From Spongospora subterranea (Eukaryota; Endomyxa; Phytomyxea; Plasmodiophorida; Plasmodiophoridae), in the NCBI GenBank assembly GCA_900404475.1, contig OUQQ01000430.1:1-17823 (forward strand): a stretch of DNA of 17,823 bases. The letters are read 5' to 3'. This document shows positions 17,770 through 17,823 of this stretch, piece by piece; position 1 is the stretch's first letter, and each line of letters starts with the position of its first letter. A program made the translations under genes and the position numbers. The notes under the pieces are model-generated. The model saw nothing but the letters and a program-made list of their open reading frames with translations, was not told the DNA's origin and ran no database searches.

Positions 17770-17823
17770 CTAAAGCAGAAAAACAGTACTTTGTGTGTCA
17801 GCCATGGCAGGTGCTATAGCATT

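Noticed and set aside
1..17823. CRISPR arrays, tRNA or rRNA genes
   Set aside because: No regularly spaced direct repeats, no cloverleaf-like segments with T-arm sequence and no rRNA core sequence were seen on reading both strands.

Overview
This is nuclear DNA of a microbial eukaryote. No gene of any size is uninterrupted: the readable genes are cut by short GT-AG introns, mostly 35-130 nt, and no bacterial operon signals are visible. The gene content (a WNK-type kinase, a Popeye-type membrane protein with a cyclic-nucleotide-binding fold, UTP5/WDR43, MED7) and remnants of a MYB/SANT-like family usually found with PIF/Harbinger-type elements fit an oomycete-like protist best. An early-diverging fungus such as a chytrid is an alternative. 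The assignment is an inference; no rRNA or marker gene settles it.

Layout. 1-1,500 holds no gene I can defend, only a 37-nt inverted repeat and an untyped 177-codon ORF. 1,500-2,800 has competing coding signals on both strands. 2,867-5,798 (minus) is UTP5/WDR43, a t-UTP subunit of the small-subunit processome, with 11 exons, WD40 repeats and a C-terminal Utp12 domain. Inside it, 3,253-3,516 and 3,518-3,781 are identical and separated by one N, which is best explained as an unmerged contig overlap. 6,131-6,712 (minus) and 7,026-7,564 (plus) are two small intron-containing genes I do not recognise. Two further candidate ORFs, arranged head to head, fill 7,509-8,265.

8,600-12,817 (plus) is a WNK kinase gene that I assembled as 16 exons (about 1,107 aa): kinase domain, an OSR1_C-like domain, a very long Ser/Pro/Gln-rich tail and a C-terminal helical part. 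13,404-14,698 (plus) is a Popeye-type protein with three membrane segments, a cyclic-nucleotide-binding-like domain and an unusual helical C-terminus. 14,718-15,530 (minus) is Mediator subunit MED7 in three exons, converging on the Popeye gene with a 19-nt gap.

From 15,498 to 16,952 lies a rearranged repeat cluster. Two diverged inverted copies of a block each carry a broken MYB/SANT-like gene plus the 5' end of MED7, followed by a third, truncated direct copy. The window ends with a frameshifted basic coiled-coil ORF (plus) and an incomplete gene (minus). UTP5 and MED7 are housekeeping genes, while WNK and the Popeye-type protein are likely signalling or ion-homeostasis genes. I see no functional link between neighbours beyond compact packing.
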